Part shown: piece after piece, positions 25,608 through 33,765 of the stretch
How positions within the stretch are numbered: the first letter of the stretch is position 1
Layout of the letters: each line of letters begins with the position of its first letter
Source of the DNA: DASSUW01 sp963730535
GTDB taxonomy: Bacteria; Actinomycetota; Thermoleophilia; Solirubrobacterales; Solirubrobacteraceae
Reading direction: 5' to 3'
Length of the DNA stretch: 64,000 bases
Assembly (NCBI GenBank): GCA_963730535.1
Contig: CAVSRU010000012.1
Span: 248,001-312,000, forward strand
Made by a program: the position numbers and the translations under genes
The notes under the pieces: generated by a model
The model's input: the letters and a program-made list of their open reading frames with translations, nothing else
The model's database searches: none
Told to the model about the DNA's origin: nothing

Positions 25608-26528
25608 ATGCGGTTCGCGCGCGCAACCATCTTGCAGCCTGGCCATGAGTCGCCCTGGCGGTTCCTGGTCGGCCTGTTTCGCAGCGCCAAGCGCCACCGC
25701 ACGACGGGCCACGCCGCCGAGATGGCGTTCTTCGCCGTCGTCACGCTGGTGCCGTCGACCGTGGCGGTCGGCTCGGCGCTCGGGCTGTCGAAGTCGCTGA
25801 TCGGCGAGCGGATCGTCTTCGAGGCCGAGAACGCGGCGATCAGCGCGATCCGCACGCTCATGGGCCCGGAGCTGGCGGACACGGTGATCACCCCGTTCGT
25901 GCACCTCCAGCTCTCCCAGCCGCGCGGCGGGGTGGCCCTCGGCAGCCTGCTGATTGCCTGGTGGTGCTCGATGCGGCTGTTCGAGGCGACCGGCACCGCG
26001 CTCGACGTCGCGTACCGCGTGCGCAGCGCGCGCCCGACGGTCACGCAGCGGCTGCTGGCCCTCGGCTTCGCGCTCGGGTCGGTGGCGCTCGTCGCGCTCA
26101 CCGTGGAGATGACGGTCGCCGTCGGCTGGGCCGTGCTGCGGGTGCCGCTCCTGCTGGCGGTCGTGGTCGGCTTCCTCATCTCCCTCTACCGCTTCAGCCC
26201 CAACGTGAGCCACTGCTGGCGCGACTGCATCCCGGGCGCGCTGGTCGGCGCCGCGCTCTGGATCGTGGCCGCCATCGTGTTCCGCATCTCGGCCGAGCTG
26301 GGGATGCGCGCCGCGTCGGGCGGCGTCGCGGCCAACGATCCGTCGATGATCCTCATCGGCCAGTCGATCAACGCCGTCGTGGCGACGGTGCTGTGGGCCT
26401 ACCTGGCGAGCATCGCGATCCTGATCGGCGGCGAGTTCAACGCCGCCCTGCGAAACCGGCGGCTCGAGCAGGCCGTGGTGACAGCGCCCGCGGCCGAGCG
26501 GGAGCTCGAGCCCGTCGAGACGCGGTAG
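25608..26528 (+). CDS. YihY/UPF0761-family inner membrane protein
   Basis: This 306-residue protein has about six membrane helices and the family features of YihY (formerly RNase BN/BrkB): TGHAAEMAFFAVVTLVPS near residue 33, RFSPNVSHCWRDCIPGALVGA near 195, and a terminal LIGGEFNAALRNRR. Its physiological role is unknown in general. It ends in its own TAG at 26526-26528; six bases later the repeat core of element C begins and is still in the same TSTAAG reading frame, so the element lies just past the stop. Confidence 0.88.
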   Translation: MRFARATILQPGHESPWRFLVGLFRSAKRHRTTGHAAEMAFFAVVTLVPSTVAVGSALGLSKSLIGERIVFEAENAAISAIRTLMGPELADTVITPFVHLQLSQPRGGVALGSLLIAWWCSMRLFEATGTALDVAYRVRSARPTVTQRLLALGFALGSVALVALTVEMTVAVGWAVLRVPLLLAVVVGFLISLYRFSPNVSHCWRDCIPGALVGAALWIVAAIVFRISAELGMRAASGGVAANDPSMILIGQSINAVVATVLWAYLASIAILIGGEFNAALRNRRLEQAVVTAPAAERELEPVETR

Positions 26529-26533
26529 ACGGC

Positions 26534-26716
26534 AACGTCAACTGCGGCTGGGTAGGGAGACCACGAGACGGGGAACTTCGTGCAGGTCGTTCTCCCCGAC
26601 GGCGTCGAGATGCACGTTCTTCCCGCATACGGGGAACTTCGTGCAGGTCGTTCTCGGCGACAGCGTCGAGATGCACGTTCTTCCCCGAAACCCGGCTCGC
26701 TCCCTCGCCTCCCTTA
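26534..26716. repeat. Intergenic element C (core plus two 61-bp units)
   Basis: The left core is AACGTCAACTGCGGCTGGG plus TAGG (26534-26556). Two direct units start at 26568 and 26629, exactly 61 bp apart, each running ACGGGGAACTTCGTGCAGG to GTCGAGATGCACGTTC and able to fold through GTGCA/TGCAC. The right end is degenerate: CCTCCCTTA near 26708-26716 keeps only the outer part of an inverse core, at the stop of the decayed ZIP gene. The strand arrangement again places the element between convergent 3' ends. Confidence 0.75.
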
Positions 26717-27014
26717 CGAAAGGAGGTAACCCACGATGAGCCCGGCCACGGCGGCGTCGCGACGCGGCTGCTCACCTCGGCGAAACGCGTGCGGCACGAT
26801 TGCGATCGAGATCACGGCGAGCACGGCGCCGGCGGCGACGGCCTGGGCCGTGCCGACGAGCTCGGCGCTCGCGTCGGCGAGGATCGGCTGCGCGGCGCCG
26901 TAGGAACACGGCAGCCAGCGCCCCCGCGACGAGGCTGGCCGCGATCAGGAGCCCCAGCCGACGGATGCGCCGAGGTTCGCCATCGTCGTCGAGTCGTCGG
27001 CCGCGGCGGCGCAT
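26714..27014 (-). pseudogene. Decayed ZIP-type transporter, C-terminal remnant
   Basis: Read on the minus strand, three frames together encode a ZIP-like C-terminal end: GLLIAASLVAGALAAVFL, then after a frameshift YGAAQPILADASAELVG and AVLAVISIAIVPHAF, then after two more shifts AEVSSRVAT and AAVAGLIVGYLLS before TAA at 26714-26716. No single ORF covers it and the N-terminal half is absent. It lies directly beside repeat element C. It is a remnant or a badly sequenced gene; the family call rests on helix pattern and the VPHAFAE-like motif. Confidence 0.55.
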
Positions 27015-27886
27015 TACACGATGGCGTAGCTGCGGACCGGGAACGTGCCCATGCCCTTCATCATCACCGGGACCGCGCTGAACCGGAACCCCTCGGCCGG
27101 CAGCGCGCCGAGGTTGGTCAGGTGCTCGCAGATCGGGATGCCGGCCGCGAGCAGCGTGGAGTGGACGGGCCGCTCGCGGCTCGCCGTGTCGTCGATGTTG
27201 AGCGAGTCGATGCCGGCGAGGAGCGCGCCCTGCTCGACGAGGTGGGCAGCCGCGTCCTCGGTCAGGAACGGGTTGCCCTCGAAGTAGGCGTCGGTGCGCC
27301 AGTGGCGATCCCAGCCCGTGCGGACGAGCACCGCGCGGCCGGCGACGTGGTACGGCTCGAGCGCCGCCCGGTCGACGGCCTGGCCGGGGGCGTCGACCAC
27401 CACCGCGTCGAGGTCCGCCAGGCGGTCAAGCGGCAGCTCCGAGAGATCCGCCCCGTCCGCGTAGCGGTGGAAGGGGCTGTCGACATACGTCCCGGTGTTG
27501 GCGCACAGCTGCACGGTCCCGATCTGGAACTCGGTGCCGGGCGCGTAGTGCTCGCGGCTGGCCTCCCGGCTGAGGAAGTCGCACACCACGGGAGCGGGCA
27601 GCCCCTTGTACGTGATCATCCCGTCCTCGACGACGTGGCTGAGGTCGATCCGGGTCGGCCCCGCCGCCCCCGCACGCTTGTGGCGCTCGCGGATGATCCG
27701 CCGGTTGAGGATCCGGACCTCGCCGACCATCAGGAGCCGCATGTCCCGGACGATGTACGCCGCCAGATCGGCGTCCTCGATGTCGTCGCCGTCGATGTCG
27801 AGCCGGAAGCCCTGGCCCTGGATCCCGCCGCCGTTGCTGAAGTCCACCTCGAAGTCGAACTGCACCCGCCTGTCCTCGGTCCCCAT
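27014..27886 (-). CDS. Cyclase-family hydrolase (kynurenine formamidase-like) with N-terminal extension
   Basis: The protein has 290 residues from ATG 27886. The metal-dependent cyclase domain starts near residue 76 (RIDLSHVVEDGMITYKG) and shows NTGTYVDSPFHRY at about 128 and a C-terminal end of the family type. About 70 residues precede the domain (VQFDFEVDFSNGGGIQGQG...), which is not part of the usual fold. Family members hydrolyse amides or lactones such as N-formylkynurenine; the substrate here is unknown. The start codon overlaps the divergent glycosyltransferase ATG. Confidence 0.82.
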   Translation of the reverse strand: MGTEDRRVQFDFEVDFSNGGGIQGQGFRLDIDGDDIEDADLAAYIVRDMRLLMVGEVRILNRRIIRERHKRAGAAGPTRIDLSHVVEDGMITYKGLPAPVVCDFLSREASREHYAPGTEFQIGTVQLCANTGTYVDSPFHRYADGADLSELPLDRLADLDAVVVDAPGQAVDRAALEPYHVAGRAVLVRTGWDRHWRTDAYFEGNPFLTEDAAAHLVEQGALLAGIDSLNIDDTASRERPVHSTLLAAGIPICEHLTNLGALPAEGFRFSAVPVMMKGMGTFPVRSYAIV

Positions 27887-29156
27887 GGTTCCATCATCCT
27901 CCCGCACCGTGCCCGCCCTCCTCGTCCATGCCGCCCTGTGGCCGGTGCGCCGCCTGCTCCGCGCGTACGCGCGGGCGGCCCCGCGGGCGCAGGACCGCGT
28001 GGGCGCCGAGCGGCGGGTGACGATCCTGCTCGGCAGCGCCTGGGGCATGGGCGGCACGATCCGCACCGTCCACAACCTCGCCGGCCACCTGGCGAGCCGC
28101 GGCTACGAGGTCGAGATCCTCAGCGTGTTCCGCTCCCGGGCGCGGCCGTTCTTCGCGTTCCCGCCCGGCGTGCGGGTGACGGCGCTCGACGACCGCCGCG
28201 GCGGCCGGCAGCTGCTCCGCCGGCTGCCGAGCGCGCTCGCCCATCCCGCAGGAGCGGGACCGCGCTGGAACCTGTGGGTCGACCTCCAGCTCGTGCGCCG
28301 CCTGCGCCGCCGGACCGGGTTCCTCATCACCACCCGGCCGGTGCTGAACCTGATCTCCGCCGACCTGCGGCTGCCCGGGCTCGTGCGCGTCGGGCAGGAG
28401 CACATGAGCCACGACGTCTGGGGGCCGCGCCTCCGGCGTGCGATGGCCGCCGCGTACGGGCGGCTCGACGTGCTCGTGGCGCTTACGGAGGGCGACCGTG
28501 CCCGCTACGACGAGGTCACGCGCGGGGCCGTGCGGACCGAGCGCATCGCCAACTCGGTGTCGGCGCTCGGCGGCCCGGAGCCGGACCTGGCGGCGCCCGT
28601 GATCATCGCCGCCGGGCGGCTCACCCCCCAGAAGGGCTTCGACCGGCTGATCGACGCGTTCGCCCAGATCGCGGGCGACCACCCCGCCTGGCGGGTGCGG
28701 ATCTGCGGCAAGGGAGAGCTGCGCCGGCGGCTGGAGCGGCGGGTCGACCGCGCCGGGCTGACCGGCCGGGTCGAGCTCACCGGCGCAGTCAAGGACATGG
28801 GCGCGGCGATGGCGCAGGCCTCGGTGTTCGTGCTCAGCTCCCGCTCGGAGGGCTTCCCGCTGATCCTGCTCGAGGCGATGGGCAAGGGCCTCGCGCCGGT
28901 CGCGTTCGACTGCCGCACCGGCCCCGCCGACATCATCGACGACCGGCGCAACGGGCTGCTGGTGCCCGACGGCGACGTCGACGCCCTGGCGGCGGCGATG
29001 AGCGAGATGATGGCCGACGAGGGCCTGCGCCGGCGCTGCGCTGCGGCCGCGCGCGACACGGTGCGCGAGTACGACATGGCGACCGCGATCGGCCCGCGCT
29101 GGGAGGCGCTGCTGGCGGACGTCTACGCACGGGCGAACGCCGGGCGCAGGCGGTAG
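27885..29156 (+). CDS. GT4-type glycosyltransferase
   Basis: This glycosyltransferase of about 423 residues has a GT-B fold. Near the N terminus is GSAWGMGGTIRTVHNLAGHL, the glycine-rich acceptor loop. The C-terminal donor domain shows AAGRLTPQKGFDRLIDAF, then SSRSEGFPLILLEAM with the EX7E-type glutamates, and GLLVPDGD. It probably adds a sugar to a surface glycan or lipid. ATG 27885 overlaps the divergent cyclase start, so GTG 27909 may be the true start. It is isolated from other glycan genes. Confidence 0.85.
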   Translation: MVPSSSRTVPALLVHAALWPVRRLLRAYARAAPRAQDRVGAERRVTILLGSAWGMGGTIRTVHNLAGHLASRGYEVEILSVFRSRARPFFAFPPGVRVTALDDRRGGRQLLRRLPSALAHPAGAGPRWNLWVDLQLVRRLRRRTGFLITTRPVLNLISADLRLPGLVRVGQEHMSHDVWGPRLRRAMAAAYGRLDVLVALTEGDRARYDEVTRGAVRTERIANSVSALGGPEPDLAAPVIIAAGRLTPQKGFDRLIDAFAQIAGDHPAWRVRICGKGELRRRLERRVDRAGLTGRVELTGAVKDMGAAMAQASVFVLSSRSEGFPLILLEAMGKGLAPVAFDCRTGPADIIDDRRNGLLVPDGDVDALAAAMSEMMADEGLRRRCAAAARDTVREYDMATAIGPRWEALLADVYARANAGRRR

Positions 29157-29280
29157 CGGCGCCCGGGAGGCCGGCGCGGGGCCCGGGGGTCACGGAGCGG
29201 GGTCAACTGGCGTACGGTGGGGCGATTTCGGTCGTGCATACGACGTATGACGCCGCCGCCCGCCCGCGCATTCCCGAACG
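29157..29280. other. Short gap with palindrome between convergent genes
   Basis: GC-rich spacer between the glycosyltransferase (+) and the DeoR regulator (-). The only structure noted is CATACGACGTATG (29237-29249), a small inverted repeat. No strong terminator or gene is visible. Confidence 0.4.
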
Positions 29281-30093
29281 TCAGCCGGGCTCGACCGGCA
29301 GCAGTGCCGCCCCCGCCGCGATCAGGGGCGCGGCCTGGGCCGGCGTGATCCCGTCGGCCAACACGCCGCTCACCTCTGCCACCGAGGCCACCACGCTGAG
29401 GCCGCGGGCGAGCAGCTTCGAGCTGTCGACCAACAGCGTCGACTCGCCGGCCTGCGCGATCATGGCGCGCTTGACCTCGGCTTCGAGCGGGTCCGCGTCG
29501 GTCAGCATCCCGGTCTCCGTCAGGCCCTTGACGCTGAGGAACAGCCGGTCGGCGAAGTGGCCCTGCACGGTGCGGACGGCGAACGGCCCGACGAACGACC
29601 GCGTGAGCCGCCGCAACGTCCCGCCGACGCCGATCAGCTCGACGTCCGGGCCGCCCTCGTCGAAGATCAGCTCCATCACGGGCAGCGAGTTCGTGAGGAC
29701 CGTCGCCGAGATCCCGGCGTCGATCATCCGGCGGGCCACGAAGTAGCTCGTCGTCGACGAGTCGAGGAACACGGTCTCGCGCGCCGAGAGCATGGCCACA
29801 GCGGCCGCCGCGAGGCGCTCCTTGTCCTCGCGCGAGACGTTCATGCGCCGCGCGAACGAGTCCTCGTGGGCCGCCGTCGAGGGCAGCACGGCGCCGCCGT
29901 GGGTGCGGCGCACGAGCCCGCGGCGCTCGAGCTCGTCGAGGTCGCGGCGCGCGGTCATGGCCGACACCTCGTAGCGATCCTCGACCTCGGCGACGGTCAC
30001 CGCGCCGTTGCTGCGCAGCGCCTCGACGATCTCCAGCCGCCGGGTCTCGGCCAGCACCTTCCCTGTTCGTTTTTGTGCGATCAGCCGACTCAA
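29281..30093 (-). CDS. DeoR/GlpR-family repressor of the rhamnose operon
   Basis: This 270-residue regulator has an N-terminal winged helix (RRLEIVEALRSNGAVTVAEVEDRYEVSAMTARRDLDEL) and a C-terminal sugar-phosphate sensor domain of the DeoR type (VFLDSSTTSYFVARRM, LIGVGGTLRR, DSSKL). Family members usually repress an adjacent catabolic operon until a phosphorylated intermediate binds. The TTG at 30093 is weak; GTG 30057, giving a start VLAETRRLEIVE, is an equally good choice. It is divergent from the importer operon, with TGTCAAG half-sites between them. Confidence 0.87.
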   Translation of the reverse strand: MSRLIAQKRTGKVLAETRRLEIVEALRSNGAVTVAEVEDRYEVSAMTARRDLDELERRGLVRRTHGGAVLPSTAAHEDSFARRMNVSREDKERLAAAAVAMLSARETVFLDSSTTSYFVARRMIDAGISATVLTNSLPVMELIFDEGGPDVELIGVGGTLRRLTRSFVGPFAVRTVQGHFADRLFLSVKGLTETGMLTDADPLEAEVKRAMIAQAGESTLLVDSSKLLARGLSVVASVAEVSGVLADGITPAQAAPLIAAGAALLPVEPG

Positions 30094-30110
30094 CCACGGA
30101 GATCACCATG

Positions 30111-30161
30111 TGTCAAGGCACTTGACACGCCCTTGACACAAGACGAACGTTCTGTTTTGAT
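30111..30161 (+). promoter_or_regulatory. Rhamnose operon promoter and DeoR operator
   Basis: TGTCAAG-GCA-CTTGACA (30111-30127) is a perfect 7-bp inverted repeat. A third half-site CTTGACA lies at 30132-30138. TTGACA (30133-30138) with 17 bp spacing to TTTGAT (30156-30161) makes a plausible sigma-70 promoter for the ABC operon, so the third half-site sits on the -35. GGAGGAGAGG follows as ribosome site for ATG 30188. Repressor binding is inferred. Confidence 0.65.
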
Positions 30162-30187
30162 CTCTTTTGGGTGGAACGGAGGAGAGG

Positions 30188-31678
30188 ATGATCGAGCTGC
30201 GTGACGCAGCGAAGTCGTACGGCGCCGTACGGGCGCTGCACGACGCGAACCTGAGCCTGCGCGCCGGCGAGGTCCGGGCGCTGATGGGCGAGAACGGCGC
30301 CGGCAAGTCGACGCTCGTCAAGGTGCTGGGCGGCGTCGTCCGCCGCGACGCCGGCGAGATGCTCGTCGACGGGACCAGCGTCGACTTCCACTCGCCCCAC
30401 GACGCCCGCGACGCGGGGATCGCCGTGATCTACCAGGAGCCCACGCTGTTCCCCGACCTCAGCGTCGCGGAGAACGTCGTGATGGGCTACCACCCGCTCG
30501 GGGCGATGAAGCGGATCGATCGCCGCGCGATGCATCGCCAGGTCAAGGGCCTGCTCGATCGCCTCGGCGTGCGCCTCGACCCCGAGCGGCCCGTGCGCGG
30601 CCTCTCGATCGCCGACCAGCAGATCGTGGAGATCGCCAAGGCGCTCAGCTTCGACGCTCGCGTCCTGATCATGGACGAGCCGACGGCAGCCCTCTCCGGC
30701 CCCGAGGTCGAGCGGCTGTTCGGCGTCGTGCGCACGCTGCGCGAGCAGGGGTCGGCGGTGCTCTTCATCTCGCACCGGCTCGAGGAGGTCTTCACCGTCT
30801 GCGACAGCGTGACCGTGATGCGCGACGGCGCGGTCGTGCACGACGCGGCGATCGCTGACATCACGCCCGACGAGCTGGTCCGGCGCATGGTGGGCCGCGA
30901 GCTCACGGCGCTGTTCCCGAAGCAGGACGCGCAGGTTGGCGAGCCCGTGCTCAAGGTCCACCGCCTCACGCGCGAGGGCGTGTTCTTCGACATCAGCATC
31001 GAGGTCCGGGCCGGCGAGATCGTCGCGCTGGCCGGCCTCGTCGGCGCCGGGCGCAGCGAGGTCGCGCGGGCGATCTTCGGCATCGACCGGCCTGACGCCG
31101 GGCACGCCGAGGTCGCCGGGAAGCGCCTGCCGCCCGGCCAGCCGCTGGCCGCGATGCGCGCCGGGATCGGCTTCGTGCCCGAGGACCGTCGCCAGCAGGG
31201 CCTGGTGATGGACCTCTCGATCGCCCGCAACACGTCGCTCACGCGCATGCGCGCGCTCGCCCGCGGCGGGCTGATACGCAGCAGCGCCGAGAACGCCCTG
31301 GCCCGCGAGTGGGCGGCGCGCCTCCAGCTCAAGTTCCACCGGCTCGAGGACAGCGTCGGCACGCTGTCGGGCGGTAACCAGCAGAAGGTCGTGCTCGGCA
31401 AGTGGCTGGCCACGGATCCTAAGGTGCTGATCGTCGACGAGCCGACGCGCGGCATCGACGTCGGCACCAAGGCCGAGGTCCACCGCCTGATGAGCGAGCT
31501 CGCCGGCCAGGGCGTCGCGGTCCTGATGATCTCGAGCGAGCTCCCCGAGGTGCTCGGCATGGCCGACCGCGTGCTGGTCATGCACGAGGGCCGGCTGACC
31601 GGCGAGCTGTCGCGCGCCGAGGCCGACGAGGAGAGCGTGATCCGCCTCGCGACGGGTCGACGTCGGGAGGCCGCGTGA
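30188..31678 (+). CDS. rhaT: Sugar ABC importer ATPase (rhamnose)
   Basis: This 496-residue tandem ATPase of the carbohydrate uptake (CUT2) type has two ABC domains. The first has GENGAGKSTLVKVL near residue 36 and LIMDEPTAAL; the second, near 260-480, has LSGGNQQKVVLGKWL and VDEPTRGIDVG. It energises import across the cytoplasmic membrane. ATG 30188 follows a good ribosome site and matches family length; an upstream GTG at 30167 is less likely. The stop overlaps the next GTG. Rhamnose as substrate is inferred from the operon. Confidence 0.9.
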   Translation: MIELRDAAKSYGAVRALHDANLSLRAGEVRALMGENGAGKSTLVKVLGGVVRRDAGEMLVDGTSVDFHSPHDARDAGIAVIYQEPTLFPDLSVAENVVMGYHPLGAMKRIDRRAMHRQVKGLLDRLGVRLDPERPVRGLSIADQQIVEIAKALSFDARVLIMDEPTAALSGPEVERLFGVVRTLREQGSAVLFISHRLEEVFTVCDSVTVMRDGAVVHDAAIADITPDELVRRMVGRELTALFPKQDAQVGEPVLKVHRLTREGVFFDISIEVRAGEIVALAGLVGAGRSEVARAIFGIDRPDAGHAEVAGKRLPPGQPLAAMRAGIGFVPEDRRQQGLVMDLSIARNTSLTRMRALARGGLIRSSAENALAREWAARLQLKFHRLEDSVGTLSGGNQQKVVLGKWLATDPKVLIVDEPTRGIDVGTKAEVHRLMSELAGQGVAVLMISSELPEVLGMADRVLVMHEGRLTGELSRAEADEESVIRLATGRRREAA

Positions 31679-32706
31679 GCGCCCCCGCCGCTGCCGCCGA
31701 GGGCGCACGCGCGCGGCGCCTGACCGAGTGGGTCATCCGCGTCCGCGAGCTCGGCATCGTCGTCGCCCTCGCCGTGCTGATCGCGGTCACGGCGGCGATC
31801 GAGCCGCGCTTCATCGAGACCGACTCGCTGCGCAACCTGGCCCTCAACGCCTCGATCTTCGCGATCCTGGCCGTCGGCCAGACGCTCGTCATCGTCACCC
31901 GCAACGTCGACCTCTCAGTCGGCTCCGTGCTCGGGCTCAGCGCCTACTTCGCGGGCGACCTGCTGTCCGGCAACCAGAGCCTCCCGCTGCCGGTCGTGTT
32001 CGCGCTCGGCATCGCGCTCGGGGCTGCTTGCGGGCTGCTGAACGGGATCCTCGTGACCTGGGGCCAGGTCCCGGCGCTCGTCGTCACGCTCGGCACGCTG
32101 TACATGTTCCGGGGGCTGGCGTTCTTGTGGACGGACGGCCGCCAGGTCAACGCCGAGACGCTGCCGGACTCGTTCCTGAACTTGGGCAGCGACTCGATCC
32201 TCGGCGTGCCGATCCTCGTGATCTTCGCGCTCGTCGTGCTCCTCGTCACGGGACAGTGGCTGCGCGACTACCGCGCCGGCCGCGAGCTCTACGCGATCGG
32301 CTCCAACCCCGAGGGCGCGCGGCTCGCGGGCGTGCGCTCCGAGCGTCGCGTGCTGACCGCCTTCGTGCTGGCCGGCGCGCTCGCCGGGCTCGGCGGGGTG
32401 CTCTTCACCGCCCGGTTCGGGACCGTCGACGCGACCGCCGGCTTCGGGTACGAGCTGACGGTGATCGCCGCCGCGGTCGTCGGCGGCGTGGCCATCTTCG
32501 GCGGCACCGGCAGCGTCTACGGCGCCGCGCTCGGCGCGCTGCTGCTGGGGACGATCACGTCGTCGCTGATCGTCCTGCGCGTCGAGGCCTTCTGGCAGCT
32601 GGCCGCGGTCGGCGCGCTGCTGCTGCTGGCCATCGCGTTCGACCGGCTGGTGGGCCTGCGCGTCGACGCGGCCCTCCGCCGGAGGAGCGCGCGCCGTGCA
32701 GGCTGA
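31675..32706 (+). CDS. rhaP: Rhamnose ABC importer permease
   Basis: This 343-residue membrane subunit of the RbsC/CUT2 type has about nine helices, a signature loop LRNLALNASIFAILAVGQTLVIVTRNVDLSVGS near residue 45 and GSNPEGARLAGV near 205. It forms the channel with the second permease. GTG 31675 is set by the GTGA overlap with the ATPase stop. Two permease genes for one importer are the normal arrangement in rhizobial rhamnose systems. Confidence 0.88.
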   Translation: MSAPAAAAEGARARRLTEWVIRVRELGIVVALAVLIAVTAAIEPRFIETDSLRNLALNASIFAILAVGQTLVIVTRNVDLSVGSVLGLSAYFAGDLLSGNQSLPLPVVFALGIALGAACGLLNGILVTWGQVPALVVTLGTLYMFRGLAFLWTDGRQVNAETLPDSFLNLGSDSILGVPILVIFALVVLLVTGQWLRDYRAGRELYAIGSNPEGARLAGVRSERRVLTAFVLAGALAGLGGVLFTARFGTVDATAGFGYELTVIAAAVVGGVAIFGGTGSVYGAALGALLLGTITSSLIVLRVEAFWQLAAVGALLLLAIAFDRLVGLRVDAALRRRSARRAG

Positions 32707-33763
32707 GACCGCGACCCAGGGCACGCCGCCGCCGGCGGCCGCGCCCGCCCCGCCGCGCGAGGGCGCCACGCGCCTGCGCGCCGCCCTCGGGCGCTGGGAG
32801 GCGCTGCTGATCGGGCTGATCGCGGTCACGCTCGTCGCGGGCTCGGCGCTGTCGGACGAGTTCCTCAGCGCGGACTCCTTCACGACCGGCTCGCTCGACC
32901 TCTCCGAGGTCGCGCTGATGGCGCTGGCGCTGACCCTCGTGATCGTTGCGGCGGAGATCGACCTGTCGGTGGCCTCCACGCTGGCGCTCTCGAGCGCGCT
33001 GATGGCCGACCTCTGGAACCGCGGGCTGCCGCTCGAGCTGATCATGCCGATCTGCCTCGTCGCCGGCGCGCTGTGCGGCGCCTTCAACGGCCTCCTCGTG
33101 ACGCGGCTCGGCCTGCCGTCGCTGGCCGTGACCATCGGCACGTTCGCGCTGTTCCGCGGGCTGGCGTACGTCGTCATCGGCGACGAGTCGGTGACCGACT
33201 TCCCGGCCACCTGGACGGACCGGGCGTTCGGCAACTTCGCCGGCACCTTCATCCCCAACACGATGGTGCTGTTCGCCATCCTCGCCGTCGGGTTCGCCGT
33301 GCTGCTGCACGCGACGCCGTTCGGGCGCTCGATCTACGCGATCGGGGCGAACCAGGAGGCGTCGTACTTCGCGGGCCTGCGCGTGAAGCGCATCAAGCTG
33401 ATCCTCTTCACGCTCTCAGGCGTCGTCGCGGCGCTCGCCGGGATCGTCATCTCGCTGCGCAACTCCACGGCCGCCGCCAACGTCGGCCAGGGGTTCGAGC
33501 TGACGGCGATCACGGCCGTGCTGCTCGGCGGCGTGTCGATCTTCGGCGGCCGCGGCACGATCGTCGGGGTCATCCTCGCGCTGTTCCTGCTGGGTGCGAT
33601 CCAGAAGGCGCTCCTGCTCAGCGAGTCCATCTCGTCGTACTGGATCCAGATCGTCACCGGCGCGCTGCTCGTCGGCTCGGTGCTGGGTCCGAACCTCGCC
33701 CGTCGCGTCTCGGAGGCGCGCCGGCGGCACGCACACCAACATCCTCTCGAGGAGGGTCAGTGA
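32696..33763 (+). CDS. rhaQ: Rhamnose ABC importer permease, second subunit
   Basis: This 355-residue protein is homologous to the preceding permease, with the motifs LTLVIVAAEIDLSVAST near residue 78 and IGANQEASYFAGLR near 216. The first 30 residues (QAETATQGTPPPAA) are proline/alanine-rich and cytoplasmic. GTG 32696 overlaps the previous gene by 11 bp, so translation is coupled. Confidence 0.88.
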   Translation: MQAETATQGTPPPAAAPAPPREGATRLRAALGRWEALLIGLIAVTLVAGSALSDEFLSADSFTTGSLDLSEVALMALALTLVIVAAEIDLSVASTLALSSALMADLWNRGLPLELIMPICLVAGALCGAFNGLLVTRLGLPSLAVTIGTFALFRGLAYVVIGDESVTDFPATWTDRAFGNFAGTFIPNTMVLFAILAVGFAVLLHATPFGRSIYAIGANQEASYFAGLRVKRIKLILFTLSGVVAALAGIVISLRNSTAAANVGQGFELTAITAVLLGGVSIFGGRGTIVGVILALFLLGAIQKALLLSESISSYWIQIVTGALLVGSVLGPNLARRVSEARRRHAHQHPLEEGQ

Positions 33764-33765
33764 CC

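Noticed and set aside
26719..26902. AAAGGAGGTAAC followed by ATG and a 55-codon plus-strand ORF
   Set aside because: It is antisense to the ZIP remnant, with the composition of a shadow frame and no recognisable protein.
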